From positions 16,160,426 through 16,224,425 of the forward strand of contig OX465105.1 in NCBI GenBank assembly GCA_949987565.1: a stretch of 64,000 nt of DNA, in the 5' to 3' direction. The position numbers and the translations under genes are program-made. Each line of letters begins with the position of its first letter. Positions within the stretch are counted from its first letter, which is position 1. This document shows positions 1 through 10,600 of the stretch, in pieces. Source of the DNA: Luidia sarsii (Eukaryota; Echinodermata; Asteroidea; Paxillosida; Luidiidae). The notes below the pieces were generated by a model. That model made no database searches, had not been told where the DNA came from, and saw only the letters and a program-made list of their open reading frames with translations.

Positions 1-3000
1 GAAAGTGCTTCTTCTTCTCCTTGACCCAGGCGAGAAGGATGTCGCACACGGCGTGCGGGTTGGGATGGGAGGTGGCGGTGGAGGCCTGTGGTGAAAGGGG
101 AGGGGAGGGGAGGGGGCAAGGGGGTAATGAATGAGATACTACCAAATTGGAAAAAAAAATGGGTAAACGAAGACGATCTGACCAGGTACGTCCAAGGCAT
201 ATTTCGATATGAGGTTTCAGTCATATGCGAACTGCTTACTGACTAAAAACGACCCGAAAGCGAATATCAGAAAAATAGGAGGGCCTGATCCTAGTAGGAC
301 CTTCCTCAAAGGCAGGGATAAAACAAATAGGAAGGGGAGAGCAACGGATGACAGACAGAGGACAGAGGGGATAGCTGGTAGGGTGAGATCAGAGGGAAGG
401 GCAGGGCTTTGGGTAGGGATTAGGTAGTGGAAGGGGGAAACATCAAAAGGTGTGAAAGAGAGAAGTGGGGGAGTTCTGCCTTTGAGAAAGGTCCTGCTAG
501 GATCGAAACATCGGGCCCTCAAAATGTTGCATATGAAAGGTTTCAGTTACTTAGAGGGCAGCATTCATAATGGCACAATCTCTATCTGAAAAAAAACCGT
601 CAAATTTTGTCAAACATGATTGGCAACTCAAGCTGATCTACCTACCCCGCACAGGAAAAATGACCATGCTGTTTCTCAACTCTTGCATATCTTGGCTTTG
701 TAACAAAACTGCCCCAAAACTGGAATACCTACCGCTATGATTCTGGCTATGTGCTTTAAATTGCTGCCATCCAGCAGGCTAGCGCTGCCCCAATATTTCT
801 GCATAAATTTGTTGTCCAAAATAGTCTGCAGTCAAGACGAAAGAAACAAGAACAGAAATCCAAGTTGAATCAGAAACGTTTGGACAAAAATGGCAATGAA
901 AACTTTTAAGTGGACCTGGGACTCGAAGCCAAGACCTCTGGCGTATAACGTAGTGCACTCTTACTCTAATCGGTGATTCTCACTTAATCTAAAGATGCAC
1001 GATTTGAGGTAAAAATACAGGACATCCTCTCCGCATTACTACAAAACCACTGCGCGTGGGTTTACAATAACACGAACCTGTTTTCCCGGCACCGAGGGGT
1101 ACCTATGTAGAAATCGCGAAATCCTCTTTTTCTATTTACTGAGCATGCGCAGCAGCTTTCTGTCGGGATGAAATCGAGCGTTCCAACAGCCGGCGTGCTA
1201 CATACAACCATTGCAGAAGGAATCACCTTCATAATATAAAAGCCTGTCGATAATACCTCATAAAATAAAAACATGCACGGGATTTTCCAAAATGCGTATT
1301 TGTAAACACCGATCCGTACATCCGTATTATTGTGGAATTTCATTTCATTTTGTGAACGACAGGTTTTTTGCTGTTGCTGCCCACTCAGTGTTACGTAACG
1401 GTCAAGCGACACACCCTGCCACACCCGATTTGTACATGCACATCGATATCGTCCCTTCACAGTCATGTCGCAGAACGACACGCAACCTCAAGCAATTGCC
1501 GGCAATCAAGACATCTTGCAAGCCATCCAAGCTTTGACCGAATCCATCGACTCAGGGTTCGCTTACGCCGATCCCAATGTTCACCATGACAAAACAATTG
1601 TTCGTGTCATTTTTATTCGCCTCCATTTCTCACCTTAGGAGGTAACAAACAGAAAAGAAATGAATTTTCTGACGGAAGAATGGAGGAAGAAAGTTTAATT
1701 TCCGTATGAAATACAGAAAATCCGTACTGGTTGGCAGCTCTGCTAAACCTTGTGCAGATTTCGAGCAGTAAGGAAAATGACTCACTGCTCAGCGAATGCA
1801 CTTACAGTGAAGTAGCGTTTGCAGACAACGAGCAGAGCGAGGGTGTAGGGGCTGCAGGACCCCCATCCTTGCCTGAGCTCTGGCCGGAGTGTGGGCCAAA
1901 TGTCCTCCTCAAAGGTCTCCAGAGTGGTCTGGTGCAGGGGGGAAAAGGGAAGGCAGACATCGAGGGTTAAAGACAGTGAATATTGATATTATCGATATAT
2001 ATTGATTTTAGCCAAAAATGCATATCGGCAATATCGATATCAATGTGATATCGATATATTGAGAATATCGATATATCTACTGTGCCTATTGGGAAGATTG
2101 CATACGCTTTGGTAGCAACAACTAATTCAACAGAAACGCCTGATGGAGAAGTCATTGCTATGAATTCTTATGCACTTTTCCTAACTGATCAGTCATTGAG
2201 TGTTATATTTAACCCTTTTAGTACCACCTTGTTTATTCGGAACGTACAAACCGTTACCGAATTGTTTTGAGCCCAACGCAGCTTTTCATTGCACTCTTAA
2301 TCAACGTCATTTTTCTAAATGAAGGCTTATTTTTCCAAGAAAAATGTGTGCATGTATTATATTCAGTAGAACAAGGGCTTTCTTCTGGTTTCAACATCAA
2401 ATTAGATCCCCTTACATCAAGCAATTTACAGCCCCATTATTCTAAGTCTTCAGAAGAGATTCTTTTCTCAGAATGTTTCTGGACAAGTTGCTATTTTCAA
2501 ACCCATTTTTCATGATATATTTTTGTTTGAATATAAATGGTTTCAGTGAGAGCTTTTTCGTTCGTGAGCTAATAATTTGATACCAAGACCAAGTAATGCC
2601 AACGAAAAATAAGTGACATTTTGTCACCTATTTTGTAAGTTCCTTGAACAATTTTGCAATGAACATGAACCGCGGCTTTGCTGTGGAGACTTCCGCCCAA
2701 AAAGGCCACTCAAGGTGAGGGCTAAAAAGGTTGCAGGTAGAGGATTCCATGGTCCAGCAGTGTGTGGGATGAAGTTAGAGGAGTACCGCTTAGTATTGGC
2801 CTTAGGTGCCTTAACTGCACACGGGTGTACACGTGAAGAGAAGCCAATGGTACGAGCAAAGGGATGATCTTGGGGGAACCAAGGCAGAAATGCCAATTGG
2901 AGCATCGTCCATGATAATATCTATTACCCAAGCCTAACGCTTAAGGTTTATGTTTACTAGCCTACCGGGCTAGTAAATTGAGTGTTTTACTAGCCCGTAG

Positions 3001-6000
3001 CAAGTTTTACTAGCCCTGTAAAATTAATATTGAATTTAAAACAAGATTATCAGGTCAAGTAAAACAAATTATTAGTTTCTTCTTTCTCATCCCCGCCTGA
3101 ATAATCTTTTGCCACCACACCGCTGTCTACTTTTTACTAGTCTGCCGGGCTAGCAAAGTGGGTCATTTTACTAGCCCACGGCTTTTTTTTACTAGACAAT
3201 GACCGCCGGGCTAGTGCTAAGGTCGAGCCCTGTATTACCCATGATAATATCTGAAAGTCCACAGCATTATGTCTGACCCCTCACACCCACTGCACCTTTC
3301 TTTGTGTTACAGTCGGTCTGGCGTTCGCTTGTGTGTCCCCAAGACTATTCGCTCCTGGTTTAGGCAGTCGTTCATCCCAAACGCTATTCACATTTTCAAT
3401 AGATACTCCAAGCGGTAGATGACAAGTATATCATGGCTACACCTTTTTTTACCCTATTGCCACAGACGTTGCATCTGCGTATGTTAATGCTTTTATGTGA
3501 CTTTCTGGTGTATCTGTGGGTTTAGTTCGATAATTGTATTGGATGTGTATGTGTAATCTGTGTATTATTGATTTCTTACAGTATGAATAAGCTTTTATCA
3601 CACGTTTTATTTTGTAACGTGTATTTTTTTTTTCCAGTGGAAGGCAAATTTCTACGTTTTTATGTGGATAATAAATTAAATCAATCAATCAATCAATATG
3701 CTATTGTAAAGCCTATTGAGAATTAAAAAAAAATGGCTGGGGTTATTATGCAACGATGAACTTGTTGATCTCACCCGTGAGATGAGCTCGGTGACAGCCC
3801 GGAAGCAGATGTCTTCCAGGAAGCCTTTCTGGATGCCCAGGTTCTGCAGCTGTCTGATCACCTCAGCGGAGAAGCGACCGTCCTCCTGAGAGAACAAGAT
3901 GAAGACGAGAGCAAAGGAAAGAGAGGGGGGGGGGAGGGAGGGGTTAGGGGTGGGCACCACAGAGTTTAGACTTCATAAATACATTGCGGCGCTCTCTTTT
4001 GATCATTGCTAGTTTGGTCTGGTGCCAACTTATCCATTCGTTGAACTGTACGTTGCTGAAATACATTCATTCCCAACAAATATTAAAGAGTGGAAGGTTT
4101 GCGGTGGCACCATGCAAATATTCTCTTTTGAAATGGAGCGTGGCTTTGAAAAGCTGAGTTACCGACTCTTTTTCAGAGCCATGCTCCATCTCACGAGAGA
4201 AGACGATGTACACGGTGTCGCCGAAACACCTTCCTCTCTGCACTTCCCCAATGCACAAAAATTTGAATCACATCTGACAAACATTCAACAGACCTTCTGC
4301 AGTTTTCCCGACTGGATGATGGACAGGTAGGCAAAGGCCTTGCCAAACAGACACTGCTTCTCCTCCTGATCCGTGGGCAAAAAAAAAGAAAAAAGAACAC
4401 AGACAAATCAGAGCGAGAAATGGGGAGAGGGATGCCCTCTTCTGACATTTAAAACCCCTAACCCCCTCTTGCTAGGACAGCCTCAATCCTGCAAAATCCT
4501 ATAACAGTCGCTCTGCCCCCCCCAAAAAGGCCCCCAAAATTGCCTTCGTCCTCGATCCTCCAGAACTCATATGGGATCCAGTGACTGAAGTATGTGGAGG
4601 GCTGACCAAGACCTCAATCTTGCAGAAAATTCCTCCACCCATCCTGCTAACGGCCTGAGGAGGAGCTCAATGGTATTCAGAGGCCGTGTTGACGCCAATT
4701 GGCATGAGCCCCCTTTAAAGAACACAGAGTCAAGGCCCACACTGGTTATCACTTCACTGCTCACTGACACACACACACACACACACCCATACACGCGTAT
4801 ACTTGTGGGGTATTTCCTTTGTTCTCGTGTACTAAAAAAAAAAATCCCAGAAAAGCCTAATTCAAATCGCTCCCTTTCGAACCAGAATCACTTTCCTAGT
4901 CTGAAATTTCTAGCGAACGTCCCTTATATGAAATAGTTCTATTTGCGATGGCTAAACATACCTCGGAAATTCCTCCTTTTTGAGTTAATTCCAAATAACC
5001 AGTTTCGTGAAAACCTTATGGGGTACCAAAAAAGTACCCCACAAGGAGTGGTCCCATTGTTCTGAGTACCCACCCATTGTTCCGGTACCCTACAACCCAC
5101 CTTATGTGCGCCCACACACACCCACACACACAATCTGCAGCACTGAGGGCCGGCCACTTACACTCTTGGGACCCTTGACCTCCAGGTGGTCCTTGATGAG
5201 CTGGAAGAGGTCGGCCAGCGTGATCTTCTCCACGTTCTCCAGGAGCTGCATCAAGTCGACGAAGAAGAAGGGGGTGAGGAGGGGGTAAGGTGTAGGGGTG
5301 ATAGGAAGAGGGGTTAGAAGGGAGTGTCTAGTCAATCTCTCCATTCGCTGCACGGCCGACGCAAATTAAAATACAATTGAAGCAAGCAAGATATAATATT
5401 TGATGCAAAATTTGGTGCCGTGGGGTACCAAATAAAAATTCACCATTTTGTTGAATTGTTTTTCAAAAATGTCAGCGTTGTATGTAGCCTGGGTTACCAA
5501 AAAACGCATACTGTACGAGTTGTCAAGGACAGTAGCTCATACGGATGTTGCCGTTGACTAATGAAAACGACTGAATGAGTGATCATGGGGCTAGTTCTAG
5601 GATTATCCAATCTTGCGTAAATCAACTGTCAAAAATTATAATGACAATCGTTACTGAGATAAATTTGTAACTATTATTGTGATTAGATTATACACCTAGA
5701 CATAGAAGACATCCAAGGAGAGAAAATGGCATTGGGATATGAGATTTGAAGGTTTGCATGGTGAGAATATCAGGATAAATAGGTTTGCGGAGACACCACG
5801 TAAATTCTCTTTTGTGAGTAAGTGTGGTTCTGAAAAGAACCGGAGGAACTCGACGTTTCGAACAATATACTCTGCTCGTCTTCATTGGGATAGCTATCGC
5901 TGACGGTGAGATTAATAGTCGGCATGACAACATTGTATGGTAATGGACACGAGATGGCGCTACACCACGCTGGCGGTACTGTCGCAACCTGGGGTAAGGT

Positions 6001-7310
6001 GTGCCGACAGACTGCAGCGCTTATAAGAGTGTACGACACAAGCAGTCAGCCACAACGAGTGCCACGTCGCTAGTCTTACCTGGGCCATGGCCATGGCGAA
6101 GCCCTGCCTCGCTCCCTTCCGCGGCGACGCCAGCCCCCGCACCAGTCTCTTCAGCACGTAGTGGACCTCCTCGCACAAGACCTCCTGCGCAATGAGCACG
6201 AGCAGCACCAACACCAACAGAAAAAAAAAATGGAAAAAATCAGACGTGGTTTTATAACAAGAGAGAAGGGCTTCTTCCTCCGCACCACTACGAATTAATG
6301 AGTCAAAGTGACACAAAGGTGTTGCAAAGCTCCTTAACAATTGCCCGAAATATAATTCTTGGTGCTGAAGATAATTATAATCAATTAGTTAATGATAATT
6401 GTATTAGTTGATGTGGGTAATATGAATATAAATTATTAATAAATAATGATTTATAAATAATAATAATAATAATAAATAATAATTTATTTTTTTAAGAGTT
6501 TTAAAGTTCCCAGTCAGTTTTTCCTTCATTTGTTGGCAGTTTGTTGGCAGTGTATATTTTGCCGGCATTCTTCTTTAAAACGCTATTTTGCCATTACATT
6601 TACAGGTCTACTTAATGACATATTGACAGTTGGCATTGCAAATGCCTACTTCTTGTAGTAGTACTTCATTTATGATCGTGGATGCATTGCCTAGGCCAGG
6701 CTCAGCCCACTAAAGGCACTAAAAGCCACTATATACCTTCACAGGCTACTGTGCACTTTCATTGACTGATTTAGATATGTTTGACATTCAACCATCGTGG
6801 TCTAACTTCAGCCACACGTGCAAAGTGGTTTCGCAATTTTCATAATTTAATTAATAAAAATATTAATAATAATATTCAATAAATATAAGTCAATATATTT
6901 CTAATTCTAATCAGAACAACTTTTCGAAACACCTGGCCTGTGAATTCCTAAATTCTGACAATATCCGGACCATGGCATGGGGGATGGCATAATAATAAGC
7001 ACAATCCTATTCGAATATTGCCATTGGTAATCGAAGTTAAAAACGCATGGAGTCCCGAGGCCCCTATTGCAACGTGCACAGTTTGGACTTTGGTGCACCG
7101 TTTTCGTACCGTGGAGTCCCCGCTTTCGTGCGCTTTCTGTTTCTCCGTGACGATGTCGATGAGTCGCCCGGCGGCATCCACCCTCTTCTCGTCCGCAGTC
7201 GCGGCCAGTTCCCAGAACGTCTCCAGGAGTTGCTTGTCGTGCTTGCCGGCCCGCTCCTGCCGACTGCCATCGGCAGCTTTCGGCTCCACGTGCGACGACT
7301 CGTCCGCCAT
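1..7310 (-). CDS. MYBBP1A: MYBBP1A (Pol5 family), N-terminal eight exons, continues past left edge
   Basis: Minus-strand exons: 7310-7110, 6184-6080, 5245-5162, 4365-4294, 3885-3775, 1928-1806, 825-733 and 85-1 (open at the window edge). All seven introns seen are GT-AG and phase 0, giving about 291 codons. The protein starts MADESSHVEP; it has LLETFWELA, then YVLKRLVRGLASPRKGARQG, LFGKAFAYLSIIQSGKLQK, FLEDICFRAVTEL and WGSASLLDGSNL. These follow the N-terminal order of vertebrate MYBBP1A (FFWDIA, YALKRLITGL, a SGRL block, an L(L/F)xxAxK block). The family is nucleolar, binds Myb and other factors, and acts in rRNA synthesis and ribosome biogenesis; it forms alpha-solenoid repeats. The start context AACATGGCGG is unusually strong. 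The exon at 825-733 is short and was found by splice sites and frame only. Identity is confident; the 1928-1806 and 825-733 borders are slightly less so. Confidence 0.88.
277..525. mobile_element. Foldback (inverted-repeat) element, family R1
   Basis: The arms at about 277-335 and 475-525 are inverted copies of a motif containing GGTCCTGCTAGGATCGAAAC and GGGCC. The centre is purine-rich. The same arm recurs at 8680-8795, 22070-22119, 29865-29912, 39985-40078, 48735-48785 and 52436-52485. No coding capacity is seen, so this is a non-autonomous element, lying in the last visible MYBBP1A intron. Confidence 0.7.
890..990 (-). mobile_element. Decayed tRNA-derived SINE fragment
   Basis: The stretch resembles the better-preserved SINE copies at 12.5 and 19.8 kb: read on the minus strand it gives CCAGAGGTCTTGGCTTCGAG, followed by a remnant of the common tail. 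The polymerase III box B is mutated. It lies in a MYBBP1A intron. Confidence 0.4.
1980..2080. repeat. AT-rich ATCGATAT palindrome cluster
   Basis: Many overlapping copies of the self-complementary ATCGATAT / ATATCGAT motif occur in about 100 bases inside a MYBBP1A intron. The origin is unknown; it is probably a degenerate simple repeat. Confidence 0.6.
2640..2905 (-). pseudogene. LINE reverse-transcriptase C-terminal fragment
   Basis: The minus-strand translation contains HPFARTIGF, then YSSNFIPHTAGPWNPLP. The block SFIPRTxxxWNxLP is the conserved C-terminus of the ORF2 protein of many non-LTR retrotransposons. The fragment is short, lacks any polymerase core and is frame-disrupted upstream, so it is a dead remnant inside a MYBBP1A intron. 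Confidence 0.65.
2955..3230. repeat. Repeats of the motif TTTTACTAGCCC
   Basis: ACTAGCC(C/T) and its complement GGGCTAGT recur at least eight times in about 280 bases, both as direct copies and as short palindromes (CCGGGCTAGT). It sits between two LINE fragments. No protein is encoded. Confidence 0.6.
3314..3702 (+). pseudogene. 3' end of a LINE with AATC-type tail
   Basis: Bases 3314-3418 read in frame to a stop and end PKTIRSWFRQSFIPNAIHIF, then NRYSKR. The SFIPNAI block is typical of the extreme C-terminus of non-LTR retrotransposon ORF2. A 280-base AT-rich tail follows and ends in tandem ATCA/AATC units at 3680-3702, the kind of short-repeat tail seen on CR1/L2-like elements. The copy is 5'-truncated and non-functional, in a MYBBP1A intron. 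Confidence 0.65.
4075..4270. mobile_element. Foldback element, family R2 (GGTTTGCGGTGACACCATG)
   Basis: It contains GTTTGCGGTGGCACCATG, then CTCTTTT, then a short inverted arm with GAGCGTGGCTTTGAAAAG. The return arm includes CACGGTGTCGCCGAAA. Family R2 recurs across the window, at about 5740-5890, 11683-11880, 15520-15735, 19300-19460, 20510-20650, 23635-23818 and 32588-32940. Confidence 0.55.
5738..5895. mobile_element. R2 foldback element, single arm
   Basis: It matches the left arm of the complete R2 copy at 32588-32940: GAAGGTTTGCATGGTGAGAA, GGTTTGCGGAGACACCAC, TTCTGAAAAGAACCGGAGGA and ACTCTGCTCGTCTTC occur in the same order. The return arm is missing. It is in the MYBBP1A intron before exon 2. 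Confidence 0.65.
6360..6910. other. AT-rich intronic stretch without recognised feature
   Basis: This is MYBBP1A intron 1. It holds runs of AATAATAAT near 6435-6485 and 6845-6890 and no supported exon or transposon. Confidence 0.5.
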
Positions 7311-7609
7311 GTTGTTATTAGGTTTTAAACGTCTGGTTGTTCGGAATCTCAACTCCAGTAAATTTGACCTTTTAGGGGAATTTCATTTTCCTTACAGCGT
7401 TTCTCTTTTTAAAAATTGTCTTTCTCTTCGTCACTTTATAAAACGAGAACGCTTTTAAGATTTTTTTTAGTGTCTTAGAGAATATATTATTCAGTTAATA
7501 TATAAATGAGGGTTTAGAATTAATCTATAAAATAGGAATTGTAGAATTGAAGGTTGAGAGGTCAAAGGTCGTCTGTCTTTTTTTTTTTAGACTTGATCCA
7601 AGATGTCGG
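7304..7609. promoter_or_regulatory. Bidirectional promoter between MYBBP1A and EIF4H
   Basis: The two start codons, 7310 on the minus strand and 7603 on the plus strand, are only 292 bases apart and point away from each other. A shared promoter region therefore follows from the geometry. No TATA box is obvious for either gene. The MYBBP1A start reads CAACATGGCGGAC, close to the TISU/YY1-type consensus SAASATGGCGGC. EIF4H begins CCAAGATGTCGG. A T-run ending in AG just upstream of the EIF4H start could also be the acceptor of a 5'UTR intron. Confidence 0.6.
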
Positions 7610-10600
7610 GTTTTTCGGACAACTACCAATCATTTTCGGGTGGCGCGGGGAATTATTCAAGGTCAGTGATCGCCAAATGGCGACTTTTTTTCGCGCAGTC
7701 TGGACGCTAATTTCACCGTGTCCATTGTCTGTCGGTTATGTCGGTGCCTGTGTATTTGCGAGACGCCCAGCGGAGGTTTAGTTGACCGAAATATGCTGTT
7801 GTGCCGCACGCATGTCGATGAAGTCATTGAATTACACCCTTTTTCGGCGCTAGAGGGCGCAGGCAATTTAGCAGTCTGTACCCAAAATGTGTCCGTTTTT
7901 TAACCTTTTTTCTGATGCATATGCGTATTTTGATATTTTAGAGTAGGGTTTGAGAGTTGTTGATATTGGATTTAAGCAATGGTTGATGTCTTGTGGGTTC
8001 CAAGTGAGCTGCTGAGTGCTGGCAGTGACAGTGGCACACTGCAGACTGCTGACTGGCAGACTGCACTGTCTGGTCGAGTGGTCTGTGGTGCTGAGCTAGT
8101 TCAGTAGGTTCAGGTCGACTCAGCTACCTCCATGACTCAAGTCAAAGATTGGGCTGGGTGTTTTTTTATCGCAGTGGCTGTTGTTACGGCAGTCGTCCGT
8201 GTGGTTCCCTGACTTCACAGTATTTGTTAGGATGTTTAGCTCTTGGAACCAGACTATCAGCTAATAGACTGGTTCAACCAGCCTGCAATGCTGACGAAAT
8301 ACAATCAAGTCAGGGAACCACACGGACGACTGCCGTAACAACAGCCACTGCGTTTTTTTATTCACTACTGCCACTAGACTTTGACTTTTTGAGTAAACGA
8401 AAGTCATCCATGTGCTTAGCAGTCAAAATATTGAAGTCACAATGGCAATGATTATCTCCGGATATTTGTGTACGCACAGGCTGTTGAGTGTTGGCCCATG
8501 TGCCTGATGGTTGGCATGTATCAAATCAATGCGTGCGCATGATGTCATTTCCAGACGACATCTGTACTGTATTTGTACATTGCCAATGCCATTGCATTGA
8601 CCTGTATACTCTGTGTACATCATTACATACATGTACATGTACATCCTCTGCGTATTTTATTGTTTCCTAGATACCTTAAAATTTAGTGGGCCTGACGTTT
8701 CGATCCTAGCAGGACCCTTTATCAAAGGCTGAGAAAGGCCTTTGAGAAAGATCCTGCTAGGATCGAAACGTCAGGCCCACTAAATTTTAAGATTTGCATT
8801 TTGGTAATTTTAGTCAGTAAGCAGTTTGCAACATTTTTGTATATCACCTTAAGTTTCCTGGATACAGTAACAAATAGCCCTTTTAAAGTTTTAATATTCC
8901 TTCATCAACATTTTTGATTTTGATCTTCATACAACTACAACAGTACAACTACAAGGGCTACAGTGAATGCATGATATACCCCTGTGTGTACTCGGACCAT
9001 TTTGAACCAAACTGACACGTTCCATTCACTTAAGGCCTGGAGAAAGACTGTAAATCCACGGCATGTGAACATTGTGAGTCTAGTTGCGGTAACCGTAAAC
9101 CCTCATCCTCCCGAAGGTCCGCAAACGGTTACCGCAACGGTTGTGAGTCCTACAGTAGGTTCTTAAACACCTTCCAAGTCTTCAAGTAATATACGATTCA
9201 TTGTGAATGTCTGCCGAAAAGAGACATTTTCACCCTTTTTTTTCTGGGGGGGGGGGGGGGTAGCGTGGCAAGAGAAGACCGGGTAAAGTAGTCTCTGCCG
9301 TGCATGACCTCCGACCCTCTGTGGCAGGGGGCAGGGATTTCAATATATCGATGACTTACCTGAGGCATTTTTCCAAGTGGCGGTAACCCGTACCACTCAC
9401 ACTCGCTTCCTGCTGAGCTGTAGCTTAGCATGCGGCTGGTAACAGTCATGTCGGATGCCAGAGATCCCACATGGCACAACCCACCTTTTCATTGTCTACA
9501 GAGCCCCCTTTTTGGTCTTAATGATGCAGGGCTCAGAGTTTGTTGTTTTTGGAGTCACTGACTGCCATTTTGGAAGTGCGAGGAAATGATGTATGTATGT
9601 ATGTAAGCTTGTATGTGTTGTGGTGTTGTTGTTTTTTCCATCAGGGGGCGAGACCGAGACAATGACTACGGGCGAGGGGGCGGCGCTTTCGGCAGTGGCG
9701 GGGGCTACAGCGGGGGAGGTGGCGGTGGCGGAGGCGGCAGTTACGGAGGAAGGCCCAGCAAGCCGCTGCCCACCGAGGCCCCCTTCACGGCCTTCGTGGG
9801 CAACCTGCCCATGGACTGCCTGCAAGGAGACCTGGAGACCATCTTTGATAGCCTCGCCGTAAGTTAGGGACACACCCCGGGGGGGAGTGGAGGAAGACAT
9901 GGCAAATGGGAGAGCGCTCTGCCTCTGTCTTCTTCGGTAACAGAGTGGGTGTTCATTGTGGTTAGAGCAGAAGGAGAGGAGGAGAAGGAGGAAGATGATT
10001 ATGGGGAGGGGGAGTAGGAAGAGGAGGAGGGGAGGAGGGGAGGAGGAGAGGGAGAAGGAGAAGGAGGAAGATGATTTTGAGGAGGGGGAGTAGGAAGAGG
10101 GGTAGGAGGAGGAGCAGGAGGAGGGGCAGGAGGAAGATGATTTTGAGGAGGGGGAGTAGGAAGAGGGGTAGGAGGAGGAGAAGGAGCAGGATGAGCAGGA
10201 GGAGGGATGGAGGAGGAGAAGGAGGAAGAGGAGTAGGAAGATGAGTAGGAGGAGGAGGAGCAGGAGGGGAAGAGGAGGAGCAGGAGGGGAGGAGGAGGAG
10301 GAAGATGAGGAAGAGGAGTAGGAAGAAGAATAGGAGGGGAGGAGGAGAAGGAGGAAGATGAGGAGGAGGAAGAGTAGTAGGAAGATGAGTAGGAGGAGGA
10401 GGAGCAGGAGGGGAGGAGGAGCAGGAACAGGAGGAAGATGAGGAGGAGGAGGAGCAGGAGGAGGGGGAGGAGGAGCAGCAGCAGGAGAAGGAGGAAGATG
10501 AGGAGGAGGAAGAGGAGTAGTAAAGGAGTAGGAAGAGGAGGATATTTTTTTGTATATGACAGGGTCATTGGACTAACATAGTCCAGAGCTTAACTTCACC

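Noticed and set aside
1873..1928. GC-AG intron after MYBBP1A exon 6 (donor AG|GCAAGG at 1872)
   Set aside because: Using it breaks the reading phase with the next exon. Reading on to TTCACT|GTAAGT at 1806 keeps phase 0 and adds residues that align with the family.
9999..10568. 189-codon Leu/Ser/Pro minus-strand frame
   Set aside because: It is the complement of the GGA-rich tract in EIF4H intron 2; no family signal.
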